NCBI GenBank assembly: GCA_007644065.1
Contig: VJWN01000019.1
Span: 372,001-436,000 of the forward strand
From: Margaritispora aquatica
Lineage: Eukaryota > Ascomycota > Leotiomycetes > Helotiales > Discinellaceae
Length of the DNA stretch: 64,000 nt
Direction of reading: 5' to 3'
A program made the position numbers and the translations under genes. Below, in pieces: positions 1-12,700 of the stretch (position 1 is the stretch's first letter; each line of letters begins with the position of its first letter). Under the pieces are notes generated by a model. It did not search any database. It was given only the letters and a program-made list of their open reading frames with translations, and had not been told where the DNA came from.

Positions 1-3000
1 AGAAATCATTCTAACCAAGGTCTGCAGTATTCCCATCGAGCAAGAAACCATACGTTACTCGAGTCAAAATCTACCGGCCTCTTCAAAGTGTAAAATATTC
101 ACCCTTTCTGCACCAACATCTGCTGCAGATGACAAGCAAGGCCATGCAATAGTTGTCTGTGTTCTGGATCCAGACGAGAAGAAGTTGCTCGTCATGACTC
201 TTCACGCGAAAACCCATAAAGCTGATGATTATCTTGGTCATAGGCATGCAAACGATGGTCGAAAGGAGAGAGACGTTACGGTCCTGTCTCTTGGCCCTGT
301 TATGAGAGCAAAAGGAGTCATAGATGCTTGTAGAATTGATGATGGTTTAGTCTCACGTATCCTGGTTCTCACTGAAACTCCCGATGGCTATGGCGAGCTA
401 AGTCTCCAAGCTCCATGGAGTGTTCTTATGAAAGTTTCTCTTCCTCTAACTTTCACGATCAATAATATTCGTAGTCTGAGCCATAACCCAACTCCTCGAG
501 CAAAACGGGAAGGGGGTTCCACCCGTGTGTTTAGCCAAGGTCCTCGTGCATTGCGTGGACTGCGAAACACAAGACCAAGGGGATTATTCGATTTGGTTGA
601 TGAAGAAGGCAAGATGCACCAGCTTGAGATTCTCCTACAGCCTCGAAATCCTCACGTCTGCAAAATATTGGAGCTCTGTAGGGCTGTATTACCGGCATCA
701 AGAGGAGGAGAAGGAGTTCTCGTTTGTTGGTGGAATGTTATGCAATGGCTCCGACTTGAGTCGATTGAAACGCAAGATGCAGAATGGACTGCATTAGCTA
801 TCACTCTCTTCGCCTTGCCTATGAGTATAAATCTCACATCAAAATCTACCCATTCTCAAAATCGGCCAGCTCAAAAGTCTCGGTCTGGTCATCTTAGATC
901 AAGTAGTGGACCTCAATCGGAGAGTTGGGAGCTCATGCAAGCTGAGGAAACACCGTATGGGAGCACCACGCCGGCCTGGGCGAGCAATACCGGCTGGGAT
1001 TGGCTTGTGAACGAAGCTGCGGAGGCCATATCACTCAAGCCTTACGATCGTGATTCTCTCTTCTCGGTGCCAAAAAATGAATCAAAATCATTCATCCCAA
1101 AACATGTTAGGCTTGCTAGAGACTTTCTTCGAACCACTCTCGGTCATGAATCTGCTTTTGGCAGTCTGCCAACCTCTGGAAATAGGATTAACGAAGTTCG
1201 AAGAACTGCACTCACAGATTTAGTAGTGGCCCTCCACTTGCTGCTCGAAGAGCAGAAGCTTGACATAACAATCACTGATAGCTTCAATACTGGTAAATCA
1301 AGTTTGATACCAATCGTTGCTCAGATTACTCGATGGATGAAATGGCCAAGCTGGATACAACACTATGAGATAGAGGATTTGTCCTTGATGCAGGTGTTAT
1401 ATGACAATGGTGAGTTTGAATCAGGTTTCCATCACTCAAGAACTCATTTGTAATCCTGTGAACAGATTCTCCAATCGAAACTTTCATACCACAGCCCTTC
1501 GAATGTCCGACGATCTACCACTGGATTCAATCATGCTTAGCCACTAGAAGTTTGATACAATTCATGAGCCTCCCCGAGCTCGTCAATGATAGATCTGCAG
1601 CTTCACGGCGCCATGCCCACGACCATGACCAATGGTATAGGTTGACACCAAAAACGTTAACTTTTATGCAATTCTTCTCGAGAATGCAAATTCAATGGAC
1701 AGCGGCACAATATATCGAGGCCTTGGCTGGGGCCGGTGCAGATTCTATTTTCTTAGAAACTCTGCCAGAAGCAATCTTAGCACCACTCCAAGAAGCAATC
1801 GTGCAGTGCCAGACAGAACCACCGTTGCAATGGAACAAAGATCTTCTTGCTTTAATTAAGCGGGAAGATGTGACTATGTTATTAAGCCCAGGTCAAAGAC
1901 CACGGCAGACACAGTCAACGCTCTTGGTAATTTGTGTTCTACAACTAAGCTATTAATCACTAACATGTGACAGGCTCCATCTCACGAAGCTAGCCTAGAT
2001 ATTCGAGCAATATGTACATTCATGGGAGATGGTGAGACCACTGGCTCGTTCGATGGCTCGGCTGAGGTTGATCGCCTCGCTATAACGAGATCAATTTTCA
2101 AGGACGACAGAAGGATGAATGAGGCGATCGGAATTTTCAACACTAGTAGAACTACAGTTGCTTACTTGAAACCACGACCTGATTGGAACGAGTCGGATCA
2201 ACTGGAAGCGCAAAAAGAACATGCGCAAATGTTAGCTCATCGCACTCTTGCTATTCCTGCCGGAAGAGGAATGCTCTATTTCAGTGCCAGAATACCTCTT
2301 CTTACCCAACAATGGCAAATCGGAGGATTTAACTTACAATGCATTATGAAGCCGCAAAATAATACAGTGGCGGTGGAAAAAACCGCCTTTTCGGAAGACA
2401 AGGTCAATTGGGCCTTTTTCCACGCTGGGGTGGCTAGTGGTCTGAGTATATCTCGTGATGCTAAAGGCATTGACACTTCATGGATTCTTTACAACAAGCC
2501 CAATCCAGATTCCAACAATCGACATGCAGGATTTCTTCTTGCTCTGGGACTGAATGGGCATTTGAAAAATGTTGCCAAGTGGGTCGCATTCAAGTATCTG
2601 ACACCAAAACATCCAATGACTTCCATCGGACTTTTATTGGGCTTAGCTGCATCATACATTGGGAGTATGGATTCACTCATAACGAGGCTACTGTCTGTCC
2701 ATGTAACGCGTATGCTCCCGCCAGGAGCAGCAGAACTGAACCTTTCCCCACATGTTCAGACTACTGGAATCATGGGCATTGGACTCTTATACTGTAATAC
2801 GCAGCATCGCCGCATGAGCGAGATTATGGTTTCAGAAATCGAACACATTGATACGGAAGTAGATGAAGAGCCGCTACGAAATGAGGGATATCGACTTGCA
2901 GCAGGATTTGCGCTTGGTTTCATCAATCTTGGTAAAGGCTCTGATCTTAAAGGACTTCATGATATGCGGCTCACTGAGAGACTTTTGACGCTGGCAGTTG

Positions 3001-4415
3001 GCAGTAAGAAGGTTGACTTAGTACATGTCTTGGACAAAGCTACCGCCGCTGCCGTGGTTGCTATTGCTCTTATCTTCATGAAGTCTGAGAACCAGGTCTT
3101 GGCTAGGAAGATTGATGTGCCTGATTCTCTTCTTCGCTTTGACTACGTCCGCCCTGACGTTTTCCTCCTGCGTACTCTTGCACGGCATTTGATCATGTGG
3201 AGCCAAATAGAGGCATCGTTTGCATGGATCAAGAAAAATCTTCCTGGAGTATATCGAGAGAAGTACAAGCTTTTGGGCGTGGACAATTTGATGAGTGAAG
3301 ATCTTCCATTCTACGATATTCTGGCAGGGCTTTGTTTCAGTATTGCTCTGCGTTATGCTGGATCAGGCTCCCTTATTGTACGAGACCTGCTGATACATTT
3401 TCTGGACCAATTGATGCGTATATGTCGTATTGAAGCAAATACGTTTGACAAAAAATTGACTCGGAACACTGTTCGGAATTGTCAAGATCTACTGGCCTTA
3501 TCAGTAGCCACTGTGATGGCTGGGACCGGAGATCTTGTTGTCTTTCGTCGTCTCAGGTCAATGCATGGCCGTGACGACAACGAAACGCCTTATGGAAGCC
3601 ATCTTGCGGCCCATCTTGCGCTTGGCGCTCTATTTCTAGGTGGTGGGACTTTCACATTTGGTACATCAAACCTTTCCATTGCAGCTCTATTGGTGGCCTT
3701 CTATCCAATATTCCCATCCACTATACAAGACAACAAGTCACACTTGCAGGCTTTTCGCCATTTCTGGGTAATGGCAGCTGAACCACGATGCCTCGTCGCA
3801 AAGGATATTGATACCAATCAACCTGTACCTATTCCGGTCACTATTACTCTTCGAAATGGACAGGATATTTCGAAGCACACGCCGTGCCTTGTGCCCGAGC
3901 TTGATGAGATTTCGACCATCCGAACGAAGAGTCCTGAATATTGGAACATTGTTCTCGATTTCGAAAGTAACAAGACACATATTGCTGCTTTCAAAGCTAC
4001 GCAAACGATATACGTGAGGCGCCGCCCCGCCCATGATGCCTCCACGTCCCCATTCCAAGCTACCCTGCTTGCTTTGAATGAAGCAGAGGGTCGGGCGTCT
4101 CAGTCATTAGATTGGCTCTTTGAGTTGCCGGCCTTTGCCTCATTGTCAAAGGCAGAACGAGCACTCGTCCTGCCGCCTGATCAAGGTGGTGCTAGCGATG
4201 TGCATGCAGGGACGGATGAGACTGTTGTTGATGCACGACTTGTCTTAGAGAATGCGACACTAGATAGCGGCCGCAGAGATAGGTTGTTAGGGCTGAAGCT
4301 ATTGTTTGAATGGGCCGACCAGGCTACTAGTGAGGGCATGAATATCCAATGGATCCGAAGTGAGGTGATTGAGAGGCTCAAAGCAAGGGTGTGGATGATG
4401 GCTACGGAAGAGTAG
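1..4415 (+). CDS. apc1: Anaphase-promoting complex subunit 1 (APC1/BimE), 5' end outside window
   Basis: Largest scaffold subunit of the anaphase-promoting complex, the nuclear ubiquitin ligase that triggers anaphase and mitotic exit. The frame is open from base 2, so the start lies left of the window. I read three exons: 1-1409, 1466-1926 and 1974-4415. Both introns (56 and 47 bases) have GT/AG ends and keep frame, giving about 1436 visible residues. Seen in the sequence: the early WNVMQWLRLE stretch, the DIRAICTF stretch after intron 2, and the helical repeat region near 2620-3200 with GLLLGLAASYIG and GIMGIGLLY, which match the proteasome/cyclosome (PC) repeats of APC1. The acidic, poorly conserved C-terminus ends at a TAG at 4415. 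Family assignment is strong; only the N-terminal third is missing. Confidence 0.9.
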
Positions 4416-5006
4416 ACACTTAGCATTTTGGGAGCGGGCTAGCAAAAGTCGATGGCATGGGACTCTGGGTTCATTACGATTATATATGAATAAACGAAAT
4501 AAGAAACGAATCTTAAATCTTGGCTTATACTTACAACCATCACTTGATATGTGCTCTCCATATCTGGAAGAGTGTGTGCATATGTGAACGTTCACCACTT
4601 AACTCGAAAATTAGGAGGACTGAATTGACTGACGTTTCCCATAAAGGTTGGCTATCCTATCAGCCATAGCTTAGCACATACGAGGTGCGGGTGTTCATGA
4701 ATACAAGAACGGCATGTACAGGCGTATCTTCCTAGCGTTACTAACCCTTTCAAAATTCAAACTTTTAAGTCATTAACGATCTTCACAAAGGAATTCATTG
4801 TGAAATAATTGAAAGTATTGCACGCTTTTCATTACACCATCCCATCACATCTGGTAGTTGCTTCATTCCCCTTCATGCATCAAGCATACCACTGATCCAA
4901 ACTCCAGCGTATTGTTCAAGTATCACAACATTCGTATCATATCATACACATCCTTCTTTTCCCCTCCTCCCCCATAGCAACTTTCGATTTTTGTACACCA
5001 TCCACT
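4416..5006. other. Intergenic, convergent 3' ends
   Basis: About 590 bases between the convergent ends of the APC1 gene and the LEA-like gene. It holds pyrimidine-rich and AT-rich tracts typical of 3' untranslated regions. I see no coding signal. Confidence 0.6.
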
Positions 5007-5657
5007 TTACATCTTCCCCTTCACCTCCGCGGTCTTCCCCTTCGCCTCACCCGCAACCTCGTTTGCCTTTCCCTTCGCCTCGCCTGCAACCTCGTTTGCC
5101 TTCCCCTTCGCCTGGCCCGTTAGCTCACTAGCTTTACCGCTCGCCTGGCCTGCCATCTCGCTGGTCTTGCCGGAGAGCTCGGATGCCTTCCCGCTGGCTT
5201 CGCTGGCGACTTCGTCGGCTTTGCTTTTCATTTCGGAGGTCGACATCCCGGCTACTTCTTTGGCTTTCTGGGCTACTGTTTCTGTGGTGGGATGAGGGGT
5301 TAGTGAGAGCTCTTTTCATGATTTATATAAATGAATTGAAAGACGATTTTGAGGAGGGGGATATGCAGAGGAGTGTTGCATAGATAGGTGAATTGATGTT
5401 AAGTGAGGCAAATTGATGGAGGCAGATTGATATGCAGGGAGGGGAAACAATCGATGTGAGAAGATGAACGTACGGCCAGCCTCAATGCCATCAACGAGCT
5501 TATCCGATACAGCACGATCAACACCCTTCACTGTATCCTTGACTGTCTCTGTTGCACTCTTGCGGGCCACGAACGAGGTTGAGAATGCTCTTGGCGCGGT
5601 GGTGCTCATGAATTGGGTGCGGGATGCACGGGGGAGGGCGCGTGTGAGGAACGACAT
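5007..5657 (-). CDS. LEA-like, probably mitochondrial stress protein
   Basis: Two exons, 5474-5657 and 5007-5281, give 152 residues. The intron 5282-5473 has a GTACGT donor and a CACAG acceptor and keeps frame. The first about 32 residues (starting MSFLTRALPRASRTQF) are rich in Arg, Ser and Ala with no acidic residues, as in a mitochondrial presequence. The rest is a run of near-repeats of about 11 residues, such as GKANEVAGEAK and GKASELSGK. This is the Lys/Glu/Ala/Gly-rich amphipathic pattern of group 3 late-embryogenesis-abundant proteins. Such proteins protect membranes or proteins during drying, heat or oxidative stress; that role is known for the family and inferred here. A 16-base CRE-type palindrome lies about 190 bases upstream, which fits stress control. 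Low-complexity composition makes exact orthology uncertain. Confidence 0.75.
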
Positions 5658-5846
5658 TTTGTGGTAGTTTATGTTTGGAGGTGCTGGAATTGGGTTTGTT
5701 GTAGTTTGGAAGAGAGAGGTTGGAGTAGACTGATCAATTGAGTTTTGTTTGCTTGCTTGTATATCAAGAGAAAGAGGAGAAGAAGAGGAGCTTATTATGA
5801 AGTACTGCTTGCTAGCTAGGACATTCTAGCTAGACAGCTTCAGGTC

Positions 5847-5862
5847 ATGACGTCGACGTCAT
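5847..5862. promoter_or_regulatory. CRE/ATF-type palindrome upstream of LEA-like gene
   Basis: ATGACGTCGACGTCAT is a perfect 16-base palindrome made of two inverted TGACGT half-sites. It lies 190-205 bases upstream of the LEA-like start on the minus strand. TGACGT(CA) is the binding site of ATF/CREB bZIP factors, which in fungi act downstream of stress MAP kinases. Control of the LEA-like gene is inferred from position. Confidence 0.55.
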
Positions 5863-6731
5863 AGTTTGACCTTGATGAGCAGCTTGGTGAGAGGTGCCGT
5901 TGCAGCTGCAGCAGCTGCATATGGCAGGCTTCACATGTGGACACTCACTGAGACTGGAATGGTGGAGAGGGGAAGCGAAGCGAGAAGCGAATATCAAGGA
6001 ACAAAATGTCCGGTCCAGCTGGTTGACGGGAAGCTAAACTAAATCTTTCGATCGAGCGCTCTCGAACCTCTTCATTTTTTCTCTCTTCTTCTTGCAAGAT
6101 CTTCCTGTAGTAAGGTAAATGTATGTTTCTTTGTGCTGCTGATTGAGCATTGGGGAATATTTGCTATCCTATGTCGTTGTCGTTGTCGTTGTCGTTGGTG
6201 TTTGCTAGAAAAGCCAAAGGTTGGACAAAGCCGGTTTTGCCTCATCTCAATTGCCATGGCGTCAGAGATGGCAATTGTCTCGCCAATAATTACCCCTGTC
6301 ACTTTGGTTTTGGCGACTCGGGAGCTGAGACATTTGTGTCATGTGATTATCAATAGTCTCGAACAGGCAAGGAGATCCAGCCCAAAGGCAGTTTTCGGTT
6401 TGCTGCATTCCGCTTAGAACTTATGGCAAAGAAGGCAGATATCACAGTGTTATTTGCATTGCATGTGGTGGAAAGAAAAGAATAGGGGTGGCTGTTCGTG
6501 TATCAATGTCATGCTGCTAAACCCTCACTGTACCCGCCAAGATCATGAAAGATCTCAGATACATGAATATGACAAAGCTATTGTGTTGATACAAGCGAGA
6601 TATCTTTTGACACATTCATGGTACAAATTCGCGAGATACCCTTCTCGCTCATTTCAAGCTCCTCAAGCAAAAGCTTTCTTGGTGCCTTCCTTCCTCGTAC
6701 AATCTTGCCATACAGCCAATATTCTACCTCC
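5863..6731. other. Intergenic, no supported gene
   Basis: Runs from the LEA-like gene's promoter to the 3' end of the hydratase gene. A short (GTCGTT)n tract at about 6173-6197 produces spurious reading frames on both strands. I see no gene. Confidence 0.6.
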
Positions 6732-7822
6732 TCACCTCCCCGTAAACTCAGGCTTCCTCTTTTCCCTAAACGCCTTCAAAGCCTCGTTCCTATCCTCCGT
6801 TCCCACAACCCGGTCATACATCTGATTCTCAACCTCCTCCCGCGCCCATCCCACGGCCTTCAACGCCGCCCTGACCGCAACAGGACCACCCTCACAAATC
6901 TCTGCTGCCAGTCGCACCGCCGTCCCCAGAACCTCATCATTCGCCCTCCGCATCAGCTCATCCTTGTCATCTTCCTTTCCCTCCTCGGGCCTCACCTCAA
7001 CAAGTCTATCCGCAATACCAAGGAAGTATGCCTCAGCTGCGCTAACCCTCCGCCCCGTGAGCACCAGGTCGCGTGCGCGACCCAGTCCGATCAGGGCCGG
7101 GAGACGGTAGGTTCCGCCTGCGCCTGGAATTATGCCGAGTCTGGTTTCAGGGAGACCGACTTGTGCTGTCGAGGCGAAGACGCGCATGTGTGTGCATAGG
7201 GCTAACTCGAGACCACCGCCCAACGCTAGTGAAGAGACGGCGCTGATTGTAGGGATGGGCAGGAGGGAGAGTGCTGTGAATGTATTGCGGAGATTGGCTA
7301 GGAAGGCCGTGGTTCTGTTGGTGTATTAGTTGCTAGTTACTGACTGCCCTGTTGCATGGGAATGGTACGGAGAGAGCATACTCATCAGCCGTAAACCCAG
7401 ATCTCTCCTTCAGGTCTGCCCCTGCACAGAAACAGCTGTCAACTTCACTGGCTAGGATGAGCGCTCTCGTCGGTCCTCTCTGATCCAGGCCCGCTGCTCC
7501 ACCCATGCGTTGCGGAGGCGGGATCTCGTCGCCATTCGTGTCGTATTCAGCTGCTACGGCATCAATCTGGGCTCGCAGCTCCTGGAGAAGCTGCCGTGAT
7601 ATGGCATTGCGTGCTGCCGGGCGAGCCTGAGTGTCAATGGGTTAGTCTGATGTCGTGGGTAGTGATTTGGGAACAAGAAGAGCTCACGAGAGAGAGAATG
7701 CGTATCCGTCCTGATCCGGGGGCAGGCACATCTGCGACTTTGATGACGGGTGGGAGAGATGAGTATGCTCTCCGTACGAGCTTAGGGAGGGTGAAGATGG
7801 GGAGGCGGGCGAGTGAGCGCAT
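6732..7822 (-). CDS. Enoyl-CoA hydratase, AUH-type (methylglutaconyl-CoA hydratase), mitochondrial
   Basis: Three exons, 7688-7822, 7382-7626 and 6732-7314, give 320 residues. Both introns (61 and 67 bases) keep frame. The ATG at 7822 was preferred over one at 7858 because it starts a compact Arg-rich presequence (MRSLARLPIFTLPKLVRRAY). Crotonase-fold marks are FCAGADLKER (first oxyanion-hole element), ALGGGLELAL (second element, with a catalytic Glu at about residue 163), and LPETRLGIIPGAGGTYRLP (second Glu at about 183). These motifs match human AUH closely. AUH hydrates 3-methylglutaconyl-CoA to HMG-CoA in leucine breakdown. A broader enoyl-CoA hydratase role cannot be excluded. An unusual insert of about 20 residues (near DTNGDEIPPPQ) separates the N-terminal helix from the first oxyanion strand. 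Confidence 0.88.
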
Positions 7823-8037
7823 GGTGTTGATTCTGGTGTTGATATTTATTTTGGTCAAAAACTGGGGTCCGAGGCGAGATGGTTGCTGCCCATAGCTCGG
7901 TTCGGCATGGCGATGTCATCAATTGAGACCCCTGCAAATGCTTTTTGATTTCACAACCAACCTATTTCTCATCATCACTTTCATTTTTTATCTGATTCTA
8001 AGAATAATTATAATTATTTTGGGTCCGAAAAACTAAC

Positions 8038-8648
8038 ATGGCTACAAATGGAAACGCTGCAAGTCTTCCTCCGGAAGCAATTGCATTTGCAACAAGAATG
8101 TACAATGCTGCTCGAAGTGGGCAGCTAGATATATTTCAGCAAGCTTTGCCAGCAGGACTACCAGCCAACATGACGAACGAGAAAGGTGACAGTCTTGTAT
8201 GTTACTTTCTCTAATCTGACTTATTGCTGTATTCCATGAAGAAAATCAGTTGTCGCGATACCAGGCTAACCTCTTTACCTACTTCTAGGTTATGCTAGCG
8301 GCATATCACGGTCACGCACCATTAGTAAAACTTCTACTTGAACATGGAGCTGATCCCAATTCTCTGAACGACAGAGGGCAGTCTCCCCTAGCTGGAGCCG
8401 TATTCAAAGGCGAGCGAGAAGTCGTCGAGGTAAGTGACCTTACCTGAACTTCGCTTGGTAGAGTGACATCTAGCGAGATACTGACTGATGCGATGTAGGT
8501 TTTGTTGGAGGGGGAAGCAGATCCTGAACATGGAGCTCCGAGTGCATTGGAAGCTGTTGTGCTGTTCAAGCAGGAAGACCAGTGGAAGGAGAAATTTGAG
8601 AATGCTCCTGGGAGAGGAAAGGCTTCAGTAGCTTCGACAGTCTCCTGA
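8038..8648 (+). CDS. Small ankyrin-repeat protein
   Basis: Three exons, 8038-8196, 8289-8429 and 8499-8648, all in phase 0, give 149 residues. Introns have GTATGT and GTAAGT donors and TAG acceptors. Two ankyrin repeats are recognisable: one around MLAAYHGHAPLVKLLLEHGA, and the next around SPLAGAVFKGEREVVEVLLE, followed by a degenerate third with ADPEHGAPSALEAVV. There is no signal peptide or membrane segment. It is probably a cytosolic or nuclear binding adaptor of unknown partner. Its start is only about 215 bases from the divergent hydratase start (7822), so the two share an upstream region. Confidence 0.8.
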
Positions 8649-9779
8649 GCTTTGGCGGCTCTACAGGGAGAGCTATTGAAATTTTGTACGAGTAAGAAAG
8701 CGAGGAGATCATATTAAGCTCAACCCGATGCGGATCAATTCTGGGAGAAGAACAAGTGTACTAGAAGCCATGTAGCTTGTCAAGTACGGGAACAAGTGAA
8801 AAGCGAAATTTGAAAATGCGTCTAGGAGAGAGAGGGAGACGTCAGCGACATTAATAGTGCCATGACTTTGAATAATTGTATCATACGAGCAACTGTTGAC
8901 CCTGTCTTTTTGACAAGACTTGTGACTGTGAGCTGTCGATGGTCTAAGTATCATTGGCAACTCGAATGCTAGAGGTGTGGATGTTTGGCAAACTATCTAG
9001 AGTTGAACAGCGGAACAAAAATATTCGTGAACCCTTTACTTCTCTCCACATTAAGTCCAAGTCCAAGTCGAAATCCAACTGGTCTCAAGTCGCTTCCTTA
9101 GAGCACCTTTGGTCCAAAAGCAAAAGTAAAAGAAAAGGCAAAACATACAACAGTAGGTATTCGCTGGTGGTCACCCACCCAACTACTAATCTACCGATCT
9201 GAGGCTTGTGTATGGCAGAGCGGACGGGATGCCCAATTCTCCTCAGTCTATGGTCGTATGTGACAGAAGCTGATGAATCTTAATATATATTGCAGCAATA
9301 TGGGTAGGGTCTGCCCTGTCTGCTGCATTGCCGAGGACGAATATTGATATATCTATTACTTTTGGAAAATCTAGTTACTCTTAAGATCTCAATAGTACCC
9401 ATATTGAGAATAGGATTGGATGCTAGCCGTCGTCTGGAAGTGTTGTAAGTGAAGTCTTAGAGCAGGGGTTAATGTGTGGGGCAAGATTGAAGAGTTGGAG
9501 TTTTAAAGTTATGTTTATTCTTTTTTTCCCTTGCGAAGCAAAGCTGAGGAAGCAATATATTGTGGAAGCACTCTAGTATAAATCTAGGGGTGATAACGAG
9601 TTGCTGGTGACTGCGGGCGAAAGATATAACGAGGTGTATGCATAGCCTTCTGTTATCTTGTCTCAAATCTAGCAGTCAGACATACACGTATGAGCTTCTT
9701 CAGATGAGTCAATTTTAAATTCCATCAAAGTCCTATTGCCTAAAGTAACCCGCCTATCAATAGTCATTCCCCAGAACTA
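8649..9779. other. Intergenic, gene-free
   Basis: About 1.1 kb between the convergent ends of the two ankyrin genes. It holds a repeated AAGTCCAAGTCCAAG-type tract near 9055-9080 and one copy of a 24-base direct repeat (9231-9254). I see no gene. Confidence 0.6.
9231..9254 (+). repeat. 24-base direct repeat, copy 1
   Basis: Begins GCCCAATTCTCCTC. It is identical over 24 bases to 14662-14685. The two copies lie outside the Clr5-ankyrin gene in the same orientation, and the similarity stops at the edges. Confidence 0.6.
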
Positions 9780-12700
9780 TTATTCCGCCTTTCTCTTGTA
9801 CTGTTTCAAAATTCTTGCAATGACGGGATGGTCATTAGCCGTTGCCAATTTCGCCGCTCTCTGACAACGTGATTCAATTCCGTCTTCATCAGTGTCATTT
9901 TGCAGAAGCAAAGACACTATATCTAGACGACCGTTTTCTGCTGCTCCTTCTAGAGCAGTCCTTCCCCCTACCTGTGATGGCGCAGCATTTATCTCGGCCC
10001 CAGCCCGTAGGAGAAGCAACACAACAGAGATTCTACCTCTTATTGCTGCAAGCTGAAGCGCGGTACCACCATAGGACTCTGCCGGCAACGCGTTGCAGTC
10101 TGCCCCACGGTCTAACAATAGCTTAATGATATGGGTGTTGCCGCGCTCGACCGCTGCTTGAAGGGCCGTTCTTCCTCTTTCCCCGTTTGCTGCCGCATTT
10201 ATATTGGCGCCAGCGTCCAATAAGAGCTCAATAGTGTCAATGTTAATTGAACTACATGCCTGCTGAAGAGCGGTAGGCTGACCTGGCCACTGCGCATTCA
10301 CATCCGAACCAGCATCTAGCAGACGTTTGGTTAGACGAAAATCTTTTGTTGCAGCCACAAGTGGTTGACCGCATTCATTGCTACCTCTATTAACATCCGC
10401 ACCTGCTGCAATTAGCTGCTCAACAATTTCTTGGTTTGTCTGATGCCTAGACAGCGCCTCGCCTAACGCCGTAGTTTCAGGGTATTTGATGTTTGGAGCA
10501 GGATTAATGCTTGCGCCATTTGCAAGCAAAAGTCGCACGATATCGCTACGATTTTCTTCGATAGCAAGATGTAAAGGCGTCACTGATTCGCCGAATATGA
10601 GAGCATTGGGATTTGCTCCAGCTTTGAGTAGTATACGAACCAGTTCGATGCTTCCACCTTCAACTGCTGCCTGTAAAGCAGACCACGACCTTTCCAATTT
10701 CCATCCAAAAGCATTAACATCTGAACCTGCCTCGATGAGAGACTTGACAAGTTCTATACTTTCACGTTTTACAGCTTTGACAATTGGCGGATGTCGACTT
10801 GTGTTTCCATTAGGGTCCGCAGTTTCCAAGAGACGACGAACAAGCGCACAATCAACATTACGTATAGCAGCATAAAGGGCCGTCACGCCCTTTGTGGCAC
10901 TAGCTTCTGCGTTGGTATCTGCACCTGAATTGAGTAAAAGATCCACTGAATTTCTGTCGCTACTTTCAATTGCTGCTTGGAGTGCAGTTCTCCCCCATTC
11001 ATTAGCAGCAGGAGCATTTACCTCAGCACCAAATTTCAAGACGAGGCGAATCATCTCAGCATTTCCATTTTGAGCGGCTGCTTGAAGGCAAGTCCGCCCC
11101 CGGATAGGGCTGGCTTCAGCGTTTATATCCGCCTCAAGAGCCTTCAGTATTCGTAGAATTTCTGTGTGTCCTCCTTGAGCTGCAGCTTGAATCGCCGTCA
11201 TTCCGTTTTCGTAGGCTGGAGGTGCATTGATATCGGCACCCTCATCTAGCAACATCTGTAAGAGGCTGACATTACCAGTATAGGCAGCAGCCTGTAAGGC
11301 AGTTCTGGCACCATTGCCGCGTGCAGAATTGTTGACTTGGGCGCCGTGTTTAAGAAGAAGTCGTACTATTGCAGCATCATCCTGCCGCGCAGCTATTTGC
11401 AAAGGTGTATCTCCGTATCGCTGTGCATTCGTATCGGCCCCCGATGACAGAAGTAGACGAACAAGAATTCTATTCTTGTTCAATACAGCGAGTTGGAGCG
11501 GTGTTTGTAGGTGAGTCACGTCATACCAATCTTTATCCACATCAAGAAGATATATTCCTTCTTCAACTGGATTGTACCCATCTACATCCGCATCCAATTC
11601 CAGTAATGTTTGAACCATTTCAATGTTGTTGTGATAAGCTGCATATTGAAGGGGGGATACCAAGTGCTTGAAGCTATTGCGATTTGCAGCTGCCGCGCAG
11701 GCTGTGTTGTATCTGTTTCCTCGTGGAGCGTTAACATCTGCTCCGGCATCGACAAGAATCTGTATGGTTTCCATGTCGTTGACTGAAGCTGCTGCCTGTA
11801 ACGCGGTAAAAGAAGATTCCGTCATCATGTTCACTTCTGCTTTTGCTTTCAAAAATATTCGAACCAAAGTCGCATCGCTTTGCAAGGCAGCAGAAGTCAA
11901 CAATGTGTGTGAGTTCGAATAATAATTAGGCGCTATATTCACGTCACCTCCGGCATCGAGTAGCATTTGAATCAATTCGTGAGTGCTTTTATATCGGACT
12001 GATACCTGCAATGGAGAGCCATTCAGGCTGAACCCAATACTTGCATTAGGATTTGCACCAGCATTTAGTAAGAGTCGGACGAGATGCACGTCCTGCTTCG
12101 CCGCCGCCACGTATAACGCAGTCGTTTTCGGTGTTTCGCCTGCTGGCATATTGACATCTACTCCGTGAGCGAGAATAGAAAGCACCATATCAGTCTCCTG
12201 CAGTCGCGTTGCACTAACAAGTAGGTGTGACAAGAAAATCTCCGTGGTTGGTAATTTGACTTTGATTAAACGTTCGATTAGGAAGGCCTGATCCGTTTTA
12301 ATCATCCACTCGAGTAGCTTGTCCAACTGTGAGTTTTTCAAGAGATCGTTTGAGGAAAGGAAAAGAGTGTAGCGTAGGAGCTGAAGTGATGCCTCAGCCA
12401 CCGAAGATAACTCAAATATTTTCTTTATATTCCGTACAAGTTCTCCATCTTGTCTCTCGGGAATGAATCCATCTAATCGTGAAGTAATCGTTGCAGAGAC
12501 ATCTTCACCAATTAAAATATCAGTCACCCCCATGATATATGCGAATATTGACTGTGCTTCTTCTTTGGAGGTGCTAGAAGCCAACGGTAGTTGAGGTTGA
12601 TCAGCCACTTCAACAAATAGGTTCAAGTATTGTTCATGACCAGCAGTGGGAATCTCGGATAGATTGCCTCTCGGAGGATGGTTTTCGATATCAAGAAAGT

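Noticed and set aside
10486..12168. Plus-strand frames opposite the ankyrin gene
   Set aside because: Antisense of regular ankyrin repeats, which yields repeated LxPAFxSR-like shadow peptides.
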